Source of the DNA: RI-106 sp964496875
GTDB taxonomy: Bacteria; Cyanobacteriota; Vampirovibrionia; Obscuribacterales; Obscuribacteraceae
Direction of reading: 5' to 3'
DNA length: 11,894 bases
NCBI GenBank assembly: GCA_964496875.1
Contig: CAZCBH010000126.1
Location: forward strand, 1-11,894
Below the pieces are notes generated by a model that was given only the letters and a program-made list of their open reading frames with translations, had not been told where the DNA came from and did no database searches. The first letter of the stretch is position 1, and every line of letters starts with the position of its first letter. Positions 1-5,730 of this stretch are shown one piece after another. The translations under genes were made by a program, and so were the position numbers.

Positions 1-29
1 CTCAATTCATTTCAATTTAAAAAGAAACT

Positions 30-102
30 TGGGCGGTGAGAGACTCGAACTCCCAACCCCTTCGGTGTAAACGAAGTGCTCCACCAATTGAGCTAACCGC
101 CC
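30..102 (-). tRNA. tRNA-Val (anticodon TAC)
   Basis: Read on the minus strand the segment folds into a complete cloverleaf. The 7-bp acceptor stem is GGGCGGT with ACCGCCC. The D-arm is closed by GCTC/GAGC, the 5-bp anticodon stem is CTTCG/CGAAG with loop TTTACAC, the variable loop has 5 nt, and the T-arm has the loop TTCGAGT. The anticodon TAC lies at 67-69 and reads valine GUA codons. The discriminator base is A, at position 30. The following bases are AGT, so the CCA end is not encoded and must be added by tRNA nucleotidyltransferase. Downstream on the minus strand is a T-rich stretch (TTTCTTTTT) that may end transcription. No integrated element is seen next to it. Confidence 0.97.
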
Positions 103-250
103 CCGTCAAGGATTTAGAAGTTTACCATGCCTCTCCGGCATCTAGTACACCCTGGTTGCAATCTTTAAGGACAAAGTCGTCCACCAAGATGCCAAGTCCC
201 TCGATATCGGACACGACAGGCACGAAAGAGCACTATCTCTCAGGACGAGG

Positions 251-279
251 TTGCCTGGCTGTGCTTTGTAAATTATCAT
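251..279 (+). promoter_or_regulatory. Predicted sigma-70 promoter for the pseudokinase gene
   Basis: TTGCCT at 251-256 and TATCAT at 274-279 are separated by 17 bp, matching the -35 and -10 consensus at 4 of 6 and 5 of 6 positions. Transcription would start near 286, giving a leader of about 45 nt before the ATG at 331. This is a consensus match only. The rest of 103-330 shows no gene I can support. Confidence 0.45.
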
Positions 280-330
280 CATCAATAGAGAATTCAGGGT
301 CAGTCTACGGTTCTACCTATCTTTACGGTT

Positions 331-1566
331 ATGAGCGACAGCCAGGACAATTCAAATTCAGATTCGGATCCGACACCGGATGTAAGAATCGTCGCCACCT
401 GCGACCTTTGTGGAATGCCTGCCGCCTCAATGTCAAGAGAAAAGATGGAAGACGATTCGGAAACGAACGAAGATCGCTGTCCCGAATGCGGTCAATCGAA
501 AAACCGTAGAAGTAACAGTAGCGGCAGCAGTAGAGGTAGCGATAATAGAGCTAGCCGAGACAACAGCGGTAGCCAAGGGACACCGGAACTTATAGACCCT
601 TCGGTTATCTCCACCGAAGCCGGTCGCGAGGAGAGCGTTCAAGAATGGCTCGATCGAGAGTTGCCTCAGCACTATGAAGTGGAGGATATCCTCTTCCATT
701 GCAATGACTACATCGCGGTCTATGTAAAAGATGCCGAATTAGAGAAGCGCTTTCTTTTGAAAGTAGAGAAACGACCAACGGAAAGGGAGCCTGTAGGGTC
801 GACAAAAATCGCCGAGGCGGAGCTGGTTGCAGCTCTTGATCATCCCCATCTACTCACTGTATACGATACCGGTTTCACAAAGGAAGGGCGGCTCTATCTG
901 CTCATGGAACCGCCCGGCAGAAGGCACCTTGAGCACGTTATTCAAAAAGAAGGATTTCTCGATCTTCCTGTGGCGCTTGCTCTTTTCGAACAATATTGCG
1001 AGGCTGCCCAGGCTCTGCATGAGCTCTCTTTGACCCACGGAGCGATAAGACCGAGATCCTTCATGATTATGGAAAATGATCATACAGCCGACGGAATTCC
1101 AATCGGCAAACTCACCAATTATGGTATCACCAGATATTGCGAGGACAATATCAAGCAACCGACCAAAATAGGTCGAAACTATACCTGTATAGACGCTTTC
1201 TACTGGAGCCCGGAAGAGTGCAATCAGCTTCCGCCGGATCAAAAGGCAGAGATTTATTCCTTCGGTTGTGTTCTCTTCCATTCGATAACGGGTAAACCGG
1301 TATTCCGAGCCAGAGACCTCAAAGAAGCGGTCAAGCAGCACACCGATGACACCAGGGCTAGATTTCGCAGGCAGTACGAGATCCCGGATGATGTTCAAAA
1401 GGTGGTGCTGAAATTGCTTGAAAAAGAGCCGTCCAAGCGCTATTCGAATTTGAAAGAGGTTTCCCTGGCGCTCAGTGAGCTAGCCACCGGCAAGAAGATT
1501 GAGCGCATAAATATATGGCAGAAAATATTGAAAAGAGTGAAGGAAGAGAACCGAAAACGATTCTAA
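331..1566 (+). CDS. Zinc-ribbon protein kinase-like protein, predicted pseudokinase
   Basis: A 411-residue protein. Residues 24-53 hold two CxxC pairs (C24/C27 and C50/C53), consistent with a zinc ribbon. A Ser/Arg/Asn-rich linker spans about 58-85. A Ser/Thr kinase fold spans about 116-385. Recognisable kinase landmarks are the beta-3 lysine (FLLKVE, K144), a helix-C glutamate (E162 or E164), the SPE motif (293-295), the helix-F stretch IYSFGCVLF, and the late arginine R370. The catalytic residues are replaced: HRDLKPxN reads HGAIRPRS (Asp to Ala238, Lys to Arg, Asn to Ser), DFG reads NYG (N263), and the glycine loop has no glycines. By family knowledge this predicts loss of phosphotransfer, so a scaffold or sensor role is more likely. 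There is no membrane segment, so it is probably cytosolic. The start at 331 keeps C24 in the protein, but the Shine-Dalgarno sequence before it is poor. Confidence 0.9.
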   Translation: MSDSQDNSNSDSDPTPDVRIVATCDLCGMPAASMSREKMEDDSETNEDRCPECGQSKNRRSNSSGSSRGSDNRASRDNSGSQGTPELIDPSVISTEAGREESVQEWLDRELPQHYEVEDILFHCNDYIAVYVKDAELEKRFLLKVEKRPTEREPVGSTKIAEAELVAALDHPHLLTVYDTGFTKEGRLYLLMEPPGRRHLEHVIQKEGFLDLPVALALFEQYCEAAQALHELSLTHGAIRPRSFMIMENDHTADGIPIGKLTNYGITRYCEDNIKQPTKIGRNYTCIDAFYWSPEECNQLPPDQKAEIYSFGCVLFHSITGKPVFRARDLKEAVKQHTDDTRARFRRQYEIPDDVQKVVLKLLEKEPSKRYSNLKEVSLALSELATGKKIERINIWQKILKRVKEENRKRF

Positions 1567-1647
1567 ATCCCTTATAAGTCCGGTTAAAATCGATGAGATA
1601 ATAGAGCCTCGACTGTTATGCTTATATCAAAGTTTCTTACCGAGCAG

Positions 1648-1699
1648 GTACAGGGAAAAGGTACAAAAGAGTACAAGAGAGTACAAAAGGGTACGGAAA
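1648..1699 (+). repeat. Tandem 10-bp GTAC repeats upstream of the Fur-family gene
   Basis: Four head-to-tail 10-bp units start at 1661, 1671, 1681 and 1691: GTACAAAAGA, GTACAAGAGA, GTACAAAAGG and GTACGGAAAG. A looser copy, GTACAGGGAAAAG, starts at 1648. The spacing is close to one helical turn, so every GTAC faces the same side of the DNA. Because 10 is not a multiple of 3 and the array runs into the start codon, it is not a coding repeat. The third unit supplies AAAGGG (1686-1691), a usable ribosome binding site 8 nt before the GTG start. The array could be an operator for the regulator itself; that role is inferred. Confidence 0.75.
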
Positions 1700-2101
1700 G
1701 TGAGACTGACCAAGGGATGTAAAAAGGTTCTGGAAGTGCTGGAGACGGTAGACGATCTATCTAGCGCCCAGGATATCCACGGCAAAATGCGCACGACCGA
1801 GGACAAACCGCCGGGCTTGACCACGGTCTATCGCTCTCTGGAATCTCTGGTCAACATGGGCCTGGTGCAAGCGGTCGATCTCGGTGACGGCGAGCGTCGT
1901 TACGAGATGATCAAACCTGGAGAACACCATCACCATCTGGTCTGCGACGCCTGCAAAAACTCGGTGCATCTCGACCAGTGCCTTATAGAAGAACTGGAAG
2001 ACGGAATCAAAGCCAAGTATGGATTCGAGGTCAGGGGACATATCCTCGAGATTTTCGGCATCTGTAGCGACTGCGGCAAAGGCTCCAAGTTCAACAAGTA
2101 G
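1700..2101 (+). CDS. Fur-family metal-responsive transcriptional regulator (Zur/Fur type)
   Basis: A 133-residue protein, normal length for the family. Residues 1-75 form the winged helix, with the recognition-helix signature TTVYRSLESLVNMGLV. Residues 76-128 form the dimerisation and metal domain, containing HHHHLVC (76-82). Two CxxC pairs, C82/C85 and C122/C125, are the usual structural zinc ligands. H90, H114 and the His cluster are candidates for the sensory site. The C-terminal half (LDQC...LEIFGICSDC) resembles cyanobacterial Zur/Fur proteins as I recall them. The start is GTG at 1700, with AAAGGG 8 nt upstream. The downstream His-rich MerC-like gene favours zinc or another soft metal over iron, but the metal cannot be read from the sequence. 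Autoregulation through the GTAC repeats is possible. Confidence 0.93.
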   Translation: MRLTKGCKKVLEVLETVDDLSSAQDIHGKMRTTEDKPPGLTTVYRSLESLVNMGLVQAVDLGDGERRYEMIKPGEHHHHLVCDACKNSVHLDQCLIEELEDGIKAKYGFEVRGHILEIFGICSDCGKGSKFNK

Positions 2102-2116
2102 CTATTCGTCCATCCA

Positions 2117-2137
2117 GGGTATAACTGTCGAATACCC
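2117..2137. promoter_or_regulatory. Inverted repeat, candidate Fur-family operator
   Basis: GGGTAT (2117-2122) and ATACCC (2132-2137) form a perfect 6-bp dyad around a 9-bp spacer, 21 bp in all. It lies between the Fur-family gene and the His-rich membrane protein gene. Fur-family dimers bind dyads of about this size. No T-tract follows, so it is a poor terminator. No clear -35/-10 pair was found beside it. Confidence 0.35.
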
Positions 2138-2202
2138 AATTGATATGTGTTGTATATATAAAGGTATGCATTGTGATTAAAAACCCTGGGATTAAAGACG
2201 GT

Positions 2203-2586
2203 ATGCCTGAAGAGAAGAACATTGGAGCAGAAACAAAAGTGGGTTCCTGCTGTAGTCACGATCACGATCACGAACCCAGCCAGGCTCAACCTGCCCAGTT
2301 AAATGAACATGCTCATGANNNNNNNNNNNNNNNNNNNNNNNNNNNNNNNNNNNNNNNNNNNNNNNNNNNNNNNNNNNNNNNNNNNNNNNNNNNNNNNNNN
2401 NNNNNNNNNNNNNNNNNNGCCGGCATGGTCTTCGGGGTCGGTCTGGTCATGATCGGCTCTTATTTCAGCCATCACTTCGCCCTGGAAGAGGTGGAGTTGC
2501 CCGTGGTCATCGCCGGAAACCTGACGCTTGTAACCACCCATATTCTGAATATGCGCCAGGTTCGCCGTTGTTGCGACCACCACTAG
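2203..2586 (+). CDS. His-rich MerC-like small membrane protein (interrupted by assembly gap)
   Basis: The visible N-terminal 38 residues carry a metal-binding look: GSCC followed by SHDHDHE, and later EHAH just before the gap. After the gap, about 55 residues contain two membrane segments (AGMVFGVGLVMIGSYF and VVIAGNLTLVTTHIL). The ending HILNMRQVRRCCDHH matches the C-terminal pattern of MerC-domain proteins (HILN then Arg and Cys). A full MerC domain has four membrane segments, so the first two probably lie in the gap and the true gap is likely longer than 100 nt. The reading frame agrees on both sides with the nominal gap. The ATG at 2203 is the cautious start; GTG at 2173, with AAGG 8 nt upstream, would add 10 residues. 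Its position after a Fur-family regulator suggests metal binding or transport. Confidence 0.65.
   Translation: MPEEKNIGAETKVGSCCSHDHDHEPSQAQPAQLNEHAHXXXXXXXXXXXXXXXXXXXXXXXXXXXXXXXXXXAGMVFGVGLVMIGSYFSHHFALEEVELPVVIAGNLTLVTTHILNMRQVRRCCDHH
2319..2418. other. Assembly gap 1 (100 N)
   Basis: Exactly 100 N, the usual placeholder for a gap of unknown size. It falls just after a His-rich, low-complexity stretch inside the MerC-like gene. Confidence 0.99.
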
Positions 2587-2646
2587 AACTTCGCATTCGC
2601 TGAAACAATACTAAAACACTAAAATACTAAAAAGGATTCATATAAC

Positions 2647-2682
2647 AGGCCTTCGGCCTTAACCGAGCATTAACCGCTCGGT
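2647..2682 (+). terminator. Two tandem hairpins after the MerC-like gene
   Basis: AGGCC-TTC-GGCCT (2647-2659) is followed by ACCGAGC-ATTAACC-GCTCGGT (2662-2682), with perfect 5-bp and 7-bp stems. The sequence after them is only modestly T-rich, so intrinsic termination is possible but not strong. They begin 60 nt after the MerC-like stop codon. Confidence 0.4.
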
Positions 2683-2731
2683 GAGATTCTAACTATTGTT
2701 GATTATCTCCCCGAGAGGCATTTGCTCGAAA

Positions 2732-2860
2732 ATGTACACGGTAATGTTCTACACGCTGGTTGCAGTACTGGCATTATCTGTTCTCGTAACCCTCATGTAT
2801 GAGGAATTCAGAGCCGTCCGCTACTATTTGCTGGATGCTCTTACTGGCTTCAGAAGATAA
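2732..2860 (+). CDS. Possible 42-aa single-pass membrane micro-protein
   Basis: A short frame encodes 42 residues. A hydrophobic helix (VMFYTLVAVLALSVLVTLMY, about 4-23) is followed by a charged, amphipathic tail (EEFRAVRYYLLDALTGFRR). This hydrophobic-then-basic layout is typical of real small membrane proteins and unusual for random sequence. Against it, the only Shine-Dalgarno-like site (GAGAGG) is 13 nt from the ATG, and no family is recognised. ATG at 2744 is an alternative start. It converges on the minus-strand gene that ends at 2887. Confidence 0.4.
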   Translation: MYTVMFYTLVAVLALSVLVTLMYEEFRAVRYYLLDALTGFRR

Positions 2861-2886
2861 GCAAGTCTGACTTCAGTATAGTTAAG

Positions 2887-3291
2887 CTAGCGACTGCGAA
2901 AGCGGACAGCACTGGCGGCAATATCATCGCGGTAGAAGAAAAGCCCGTAGCTTGCCCTGGTGAAGCCGGTCATGAAGTATCTGACAAGATCCGACCAGAC
3001 GCTGCGCCAGATCATGAAACGCTCTTTTTTGCGCAGGCGAGAGACCATACGAAGTCGGCTCGAGCTAACTTTCGGTCCGCTTTCACCGGTAAAGCATCGA
3101 TGAGCATCCCGACCTGCCAGGGTTGTGTTTTTGGCAAGCTGACGATAGCCGGAGGAGATGCTGCCTCCGGTGCTGACTCTTTCCAGTACGCTGCCGGCAG
3201 ACAGAGCGATACCGGGTAACCGCCCGGTACTTTCGGTAAAGTCGGGCAATGGTTGATTTTTACGTCCCAGGACTATGTTTTTTAAACCCAT
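2887..3291 (-). CDS. Hypothetical basic protein, 134 aa
   Basis: I do not recognise the family. The protein is rich in Ser, Arg and Gly and strongly basic, with a central RLRMVSRLRKKERF stretch. An aromatic C-terminal part (FMIWRSVWSDLVRYFMTGF, then YGLFFYRDD) may form a membrane-associated amphipathic helix. There is no signal peptide. Codon choice resembles that of neighbouring genes, with many third-position G and C. The start at 3291 is preceded by GGTGAT (3295-3300 on the minus strand), an exact match to the 3' part of the Shine-Dalgarno consensus at a suitable distance. It lies alone in a gene-poor stretch. A chance frame cannot be excluded. Confidence 0.5.
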   Translation of the reverse strand: MGLKNIVLGRKNQPLPDFTESTGRLPGIALSAGSVLERVSTGGSISSGYRQLAKNTTLAGRDAHRCFTGESGPKVSSSRLRMVSRLRKKERFMIWRSVWSDLVRYFMTGFTRASYGLFFYRDDIAASAVRFRSR

Positions 3292-3578
3292 TTGATCACC
3301 AGAGTATATAGATCGTGTTTCGATTTACGGATCGAGGATGGTGATGAAACCTCTCGTGTGATGGCTCTTTTCGCAGTTCATTATGCAGCAGAAAGTCCAT
3401 TCGCACAAGAAAAATTAGCCATCAAAGCTGGTACTACGTTACTGCGACTCTTCTGAAAGCCAGACAGGAATTGCGTTTGACTCTCAACCTAAATTCTCGG
3501 CTTCAATAGAAATCCCCTCTTGGCATCCTCCGCTCTCAGTCGACATTATCATCAGCTTTTATCGATCTGACATTCCGA

Positions 3579-3701
3579 TCAAATCGAGTCCGGCTGCAAT
3601 CGGCTCAGGCTCAACCAGGAGAACATATAGAAGGATGCACTTGCCTCCAACAAGCTACCAAATATGATACCGATCGACAGAGCGATGAATATGCAATCCA
3701 T
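3579..3701 (-). CDS. Possible 40-aa membrane micro-protein
   Basis: The frame encodes 40 residues starting MDCIF. A hydrophobic stretch (IFIALSIGIIFGSLLEAS, about 4-21) is followed by a second short hydrophobic part (FYMFSWLSL) and a polar end. Its layout resembles the 42-aa frame at 2732. The upstream sequence has only GGA, 6 nt before the ATG, as a ribosome binding site. No family is recognised, so this is a candidate only. Confidence 0.33.
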   Translation of the reverse strand: MDCIFIALSIGIIFGSLLEASASFYMFSWLSLSRLQPDSI

Positions 3702-3862
3702 ATTCGATCCGCACTTTCTTAAGCACTACTTCATGAAGGATAAAGGTCATTCGTTAAGCGCCAGGGGCTATTTCATTACTCCCCGAGCCTATCCTGGGGT
3801 AAAATAAGCCCTTCTCGCAAAGAGAGATCAGCGTCCGTGGTTATAACCACCTGCGCTACATT

Positions 3863-3867
3863 AGAGG
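3863..3867 (+). promoter_or_regulatory. Ribosome binding site that fixes the patatin start
   Basis: AGAGG lies 8 nt before GTG at 3876. The open frame extends upstream to another GTG at 3837, which has no comparable site. Starting at 3876 also gives a textbook signal peptide. Confidence 0.55.
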
Positions 3868-3875
3868 TAAATGTA

Positions 3876-5108
3876 GTGAATACTCCTTCCAGAAAAGATG
3901 ATAAAGCCGCTAAATGCCATATTTCGATATTGCTGGCTTTACTGTTCTTCTTCCAGTTCAGTTGCATCGCAACCTTTGCCCAGGAAGAGGACCAATCTAC
4001 CAGCCAGGTAGAGACGACTTCTTCTAAGGCTTCTGAAACTTCCGAAGACGAAGAGGCAGACGCTCCGGTCGACGCCAAAACAGAGACCAGGGCAGAGGCC
4101 GATTCGAACGAAGAAGCGGATGACGAAAGTGATCTCGGCGACGAGTCATTTTCGAAGGCAAATGACAAAGAGAGCGCCGAAAGTTCGGAAGATGACGAGG
4201 GAGGAAATCCCGACACCGACAGCACCGTCTATGATAGACCGGACGGTAAACCTGTGGTAGCTCTGGTTCTTGGTGGAGGCGGCGGACGTGGCTCCGGTCA
4301 TGTGGGAGTTCTGAAGGTTCTTGAAAAAGAGAAGATTCACTTCGATATGGTCGTGGGCACGAGCATCGGCTCTATTGTAGGCGGATTCTATGCCGCCGGG
4401 ATGCCGGTGAAGGAGATTGAGGAAATGTTCCTCGATTCTTCTCTCATGAAAGCCTTCATGACCGTGTCACTCAAGGTGAGAGTAGCCGCAGCACCGATTA
4501 TGATCACCCCAAGATTAATCGGCAGGCATCCATACGACGGTCTATATTACGGAAACAAATTCCGTAAGTATCTTCTCAAAAGAATGCCGCAAGGCAAAAA
4601 GAAGATCGAGAATCTCCCGATCAAATATGCGGCTGTCGCGGTGGACCTCGTAAGCGGGGAGGTTGTCTCCCTGACCCGGGGTAACATCGGATACGCCATG
4701 CAGGCAAGCTCTGCCGTACCAGGGTTGAGGAAGCCTGTAGAGATAGATGGCCACCTTTATGTTGATGGTGGCATATCCGAGAACGTCCCCGTCGCCCAGG
4801 CTAAGAAGCTCGGTGCCGACGTCATCATCGCGGTGAACATAGATGAGCACTTCAAAAAAGTGCCCATGGACGATTTCCGCCATGTCGGGGCGGTAAGCAA
4901 ACGAATAGTGACCCTGCAGCTTAGAAACCTCGATCGACCGATGGCCGAGCAGGCTTGTGTCACTATTCATCCTGATGTCACTGGAATCGGACTCTTGTCA
5001 ACGGATGGCAATGATGCCGTACGCGGTATTAAAGCCGGCGAAGAGGCAGCAAAAGAGCAACTTCCGGCGATTAAAAAATGCCTCAGAGATGCAGGCATCG
5101 AGATCTAA
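3876..5108 (+). CDS. Exported patatin-like phospholipase (lipid acyl hydrolase)
   Basis: A 410-residue protein when started at GTG 3876. Residues 1-35 are a signal peptide: a charged n-region (RKDDKAAK), a hydrophobic core and a cleavage site after ATFA. About 85 Ser/Glu/Asp-rich, probably disordered residues follow (36-122). The patatin domain spans about 124-330. It has the oxyanion-hole loop GGGGGRG (133-139), the nucleophile elbow GTSIG with Ser163, and the DGG motif with Asp297, so the Ser/Asp dyad is intact. The fold matches the RssA/YlbK bacterial patatin group, which cleaves acyl ester bonds in lipids. The domain order implies action outside the cytoplasm. The cysteine in QFSC is not a lipobox. 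A weak hairpin and T-rich run follow the gene, so it may be monocistronic. Confidence 0.9.
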   Translation: MNTPSRKDDKAAKCHISILLALLFFFQFSCIATFAQEEDQSTSQVETTSSKASETSEDEEADAPVDAKTETRAEADSNEEADDESDLGDESFSKANDKESAESSEDDEGGNPDTDSTVYDRPDGKPVVALVLGGGGGRGSGHVGVLKVLEKEKIHFDMVVGTSIGSIVGGFYAAGMPVKEIEEMFLDSSLMKAFMTVSLKVRVAAAPIMITPRLIGRHPYDGLYYGNKFRKYLLKRMPQGKKKIENLPIKYAAVAVDLVSGEVVSLTRGNIGYAMQASSAVPGLRKPVEIDGHLYVDGGISENVPVAQAKKLGADVIIAVNIDEHFKKVPMDDFRHVGAVSKRIVTLQLRNLDRPMAEQACVTIHPDVTGIGLLSTDGNDAVRGIKAGEEAAKEQLPAIKKCLRDAGIEI

Positions 5109-5139
5109 CCAAGATCTCAAAAGGAATCGACCGAACCAT

Positions 5140-5163
5140 TTGAAATTCTTTCAATTTTTATTT
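5140..5163 (+). terminator. Weak hairpin plus T-run after the patatin gene
   Basis: TTGAAA-TTC-TTTCAA (5140-5154) is directly followed by TTTTTATTT. The stem is only 6 bp and AT-rich, so termination would be partial. It lies between the patatin stop and the next gene's ribosome binding site. Confidence 0.3.
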
Positions 5164-5168
5164 CCCCC

Positions 5169-5176
5169 AAGGAGGA
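5169..5176 (+). promoter_or_regulatory. Strong Shine-Dalgarno of the H1-like/DUF2934 gene
   Basis: AAGGAGGA sits 9 nt before ATG 5186. It is the strongest ribosome binding site in the window, suggesting high translation of the basic protein that follows. Confidence 0.75.
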
Positions 5177-5185
5177 TCATTTGCA

Positions 5186-5615
5186 ATGACCACTAAGAAA
5201 AAAACAACCACAACGACTAAGAAAGCGGCACCTGCTGCAAAAACTGTAAAATCGACCACGACCAAGGTCGAAGCTGCCAAAGCCCCTGCAAAGGCAAAAG
5301 CAGCCAGCAAGTCGCCGGCACCGGCTCCTGTAAAAGAAGAGCCCAAGGCAAAAGCTGAGGTAANNNNNNNNNNNNNNNNNNNNNNNNNNNNNNNNNNNNN
5401 NNNNNNNNNNNNNNNNNNNNNNNNNNNNNNNNNNNNNNNNNNNNNNNNNNNNNNNNNNNNNNNCAAAAAAGCCTGCTGTAAAGGCAGTCAAAGCCGAATT
5501 CAGCCCGGAGCAAGTTGCAGAAAGAGCTTACTTCCTCTGGCTTGAGCGGGGCGAGTCCCACGGTCAGGATGTGGAAGACTGGCTAAAGGCAGAGCAGGAA
5601 CTGGCCACTGTCTAG
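5186..5615 (+). CDS. Ala/Lys/Pro-rich histone H1-like protein with C-terminal DUF2934 domain (interrupted by gap)
   Basis: The N-terminal 59 visible residues are Lys/Thr/Ala/Pro-rich (MTTKKKTTTTTKK, then repeated AKA and APA units), like bacterial H1-type nucleoid proteins. After gap 2, the frame that continues the nominal coordinates ends at 5545 and gives a Cys/Ser/Arg-rich tail out of keeping with the protein. The adjacent frame gives KKPAVKAVKAEFSPEQ, then VAERAYFLWLERGESHGQD, then VEDWLKAEQELATV, ending at TAG 5613-5615. That is a good DUF2934 pattern: A-x-x-L-W, G-x-x-H-G-x-x, W-L-x-A-E-x-E-L. The true gap length must therefore be a multiple of 3, not 100. The product probably binds DNA through its basic tail; the role of DUF2934 is unknown. 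A strong intrinsic terminator follows. Confidence 0.8.
5364..5463. other. Assembly gap 2 (100 N)
   Basis: Exactly 100 N within a low-complexity Lys/Ala/Pro coding repeat, which probably collapsed during assembly. The downstream DUF2934 frame shows that the nominal length is wrong modulo 3. Confidence 0.99.
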
Positions 5616-5652
5616 AACCGAATCTAGAAATAGATGACGATATTAAAAGGCT

Positions 5653-5684
5653 GGGTTCTTCGAAAGAAGAGCCCATTCTTTTTC
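5653..5684 (+). terminator. Rho-independent terminator after the DUF2934 gene
   Basis: GGGTTCTTC-GAAA-GAAGAGCCC forms a 9-bp stem with one G-U pair and a stable GAAA tetraloop (5653-5674). ATTCTTTTT follows. It begins 38 nt after the DUF2934 stop codon and closes that transcription unit before the Yip1-domain gene. Confidence 0.85.
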
Positions 5685-5730
5685 ATCTAGTCTAAAATAG
5701 AAGCACGACAAGGTCTTAGCCAAGAGACAG

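Larger units (their letters stand above)
3301..3875. other. Gene-poor intergenic stretch
   Basis: Apart from the 40-aa frame at 3579-3701 on the minus strand, this stretch shows no convincing gene, RNA or repeat. A 31-codon plus-strand frame (3361-3456) has no supporting features. It probably carries the promoters of the flanking divergent genes, but no clear -35/-10 pair was found. Confidence 0.5.

Noticed and set aside
142..282. A 46-codon minus-strand frame between the tRNA and the pseudokinase
   Set aside because: No ribosome binding site, no recognisable pattern, and it overlaps the predicted promoter.
30..330. tRNA-Val as an integration site for a mobile element
   Set aside because: No integrase, direct repeat of the tRNA end or phage gene is visible nearby.
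36..509. A 157-codon plus-strand frame at the left edge
   Set aside because: It runs through the tRNA-Val gene and then overlaps the zinc-ribbon part of the pseudokinase in another frame, with no domain-like content.
850..1398. A 182-codon minus-strand frame
   Set aside because: It lies entirely antisense to the kinase domain, whose motifs are unmistakable.
1648..1699. The 10-bp array as a CRISPR or VNTR coding repeat
   Set aside because: Units are too short with no spacers for CRISPR, and the period of 10 breaks any reading frame.
3361..3456. A 31-codon plus-strand frame
   Set aside because: Too short, with no ribosome binding site and no hydrophobic or charged pattern beyond chance.
3960..3975. 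A lipobox at the patatin signal peptide
   Set aside because: The residues before the cysteine (QFS) do not fit the lipobox; the ATFA-Q site fits ordinary signal cleavage.
3776..4225. A Ser-rich 149-codon minus-strand frame
   Set aside because: It is the antisense image of the acidic Glu/Asp/Ser spacer of the patatin protein.
5186..5545. The protein tail read through gap 2 in the nominal frame
   Set aside because: Its Cys/Arg/Ser content does not fit the protein; the adjacent frame gives a DUF2934 domain.
5186..5615. A true frameshift mutation or pseudogene at the DUF2934 gene
   Set aside because: The frame change coincides with the 100-N placeholder, so a wrong gap length is the simpler explanation.
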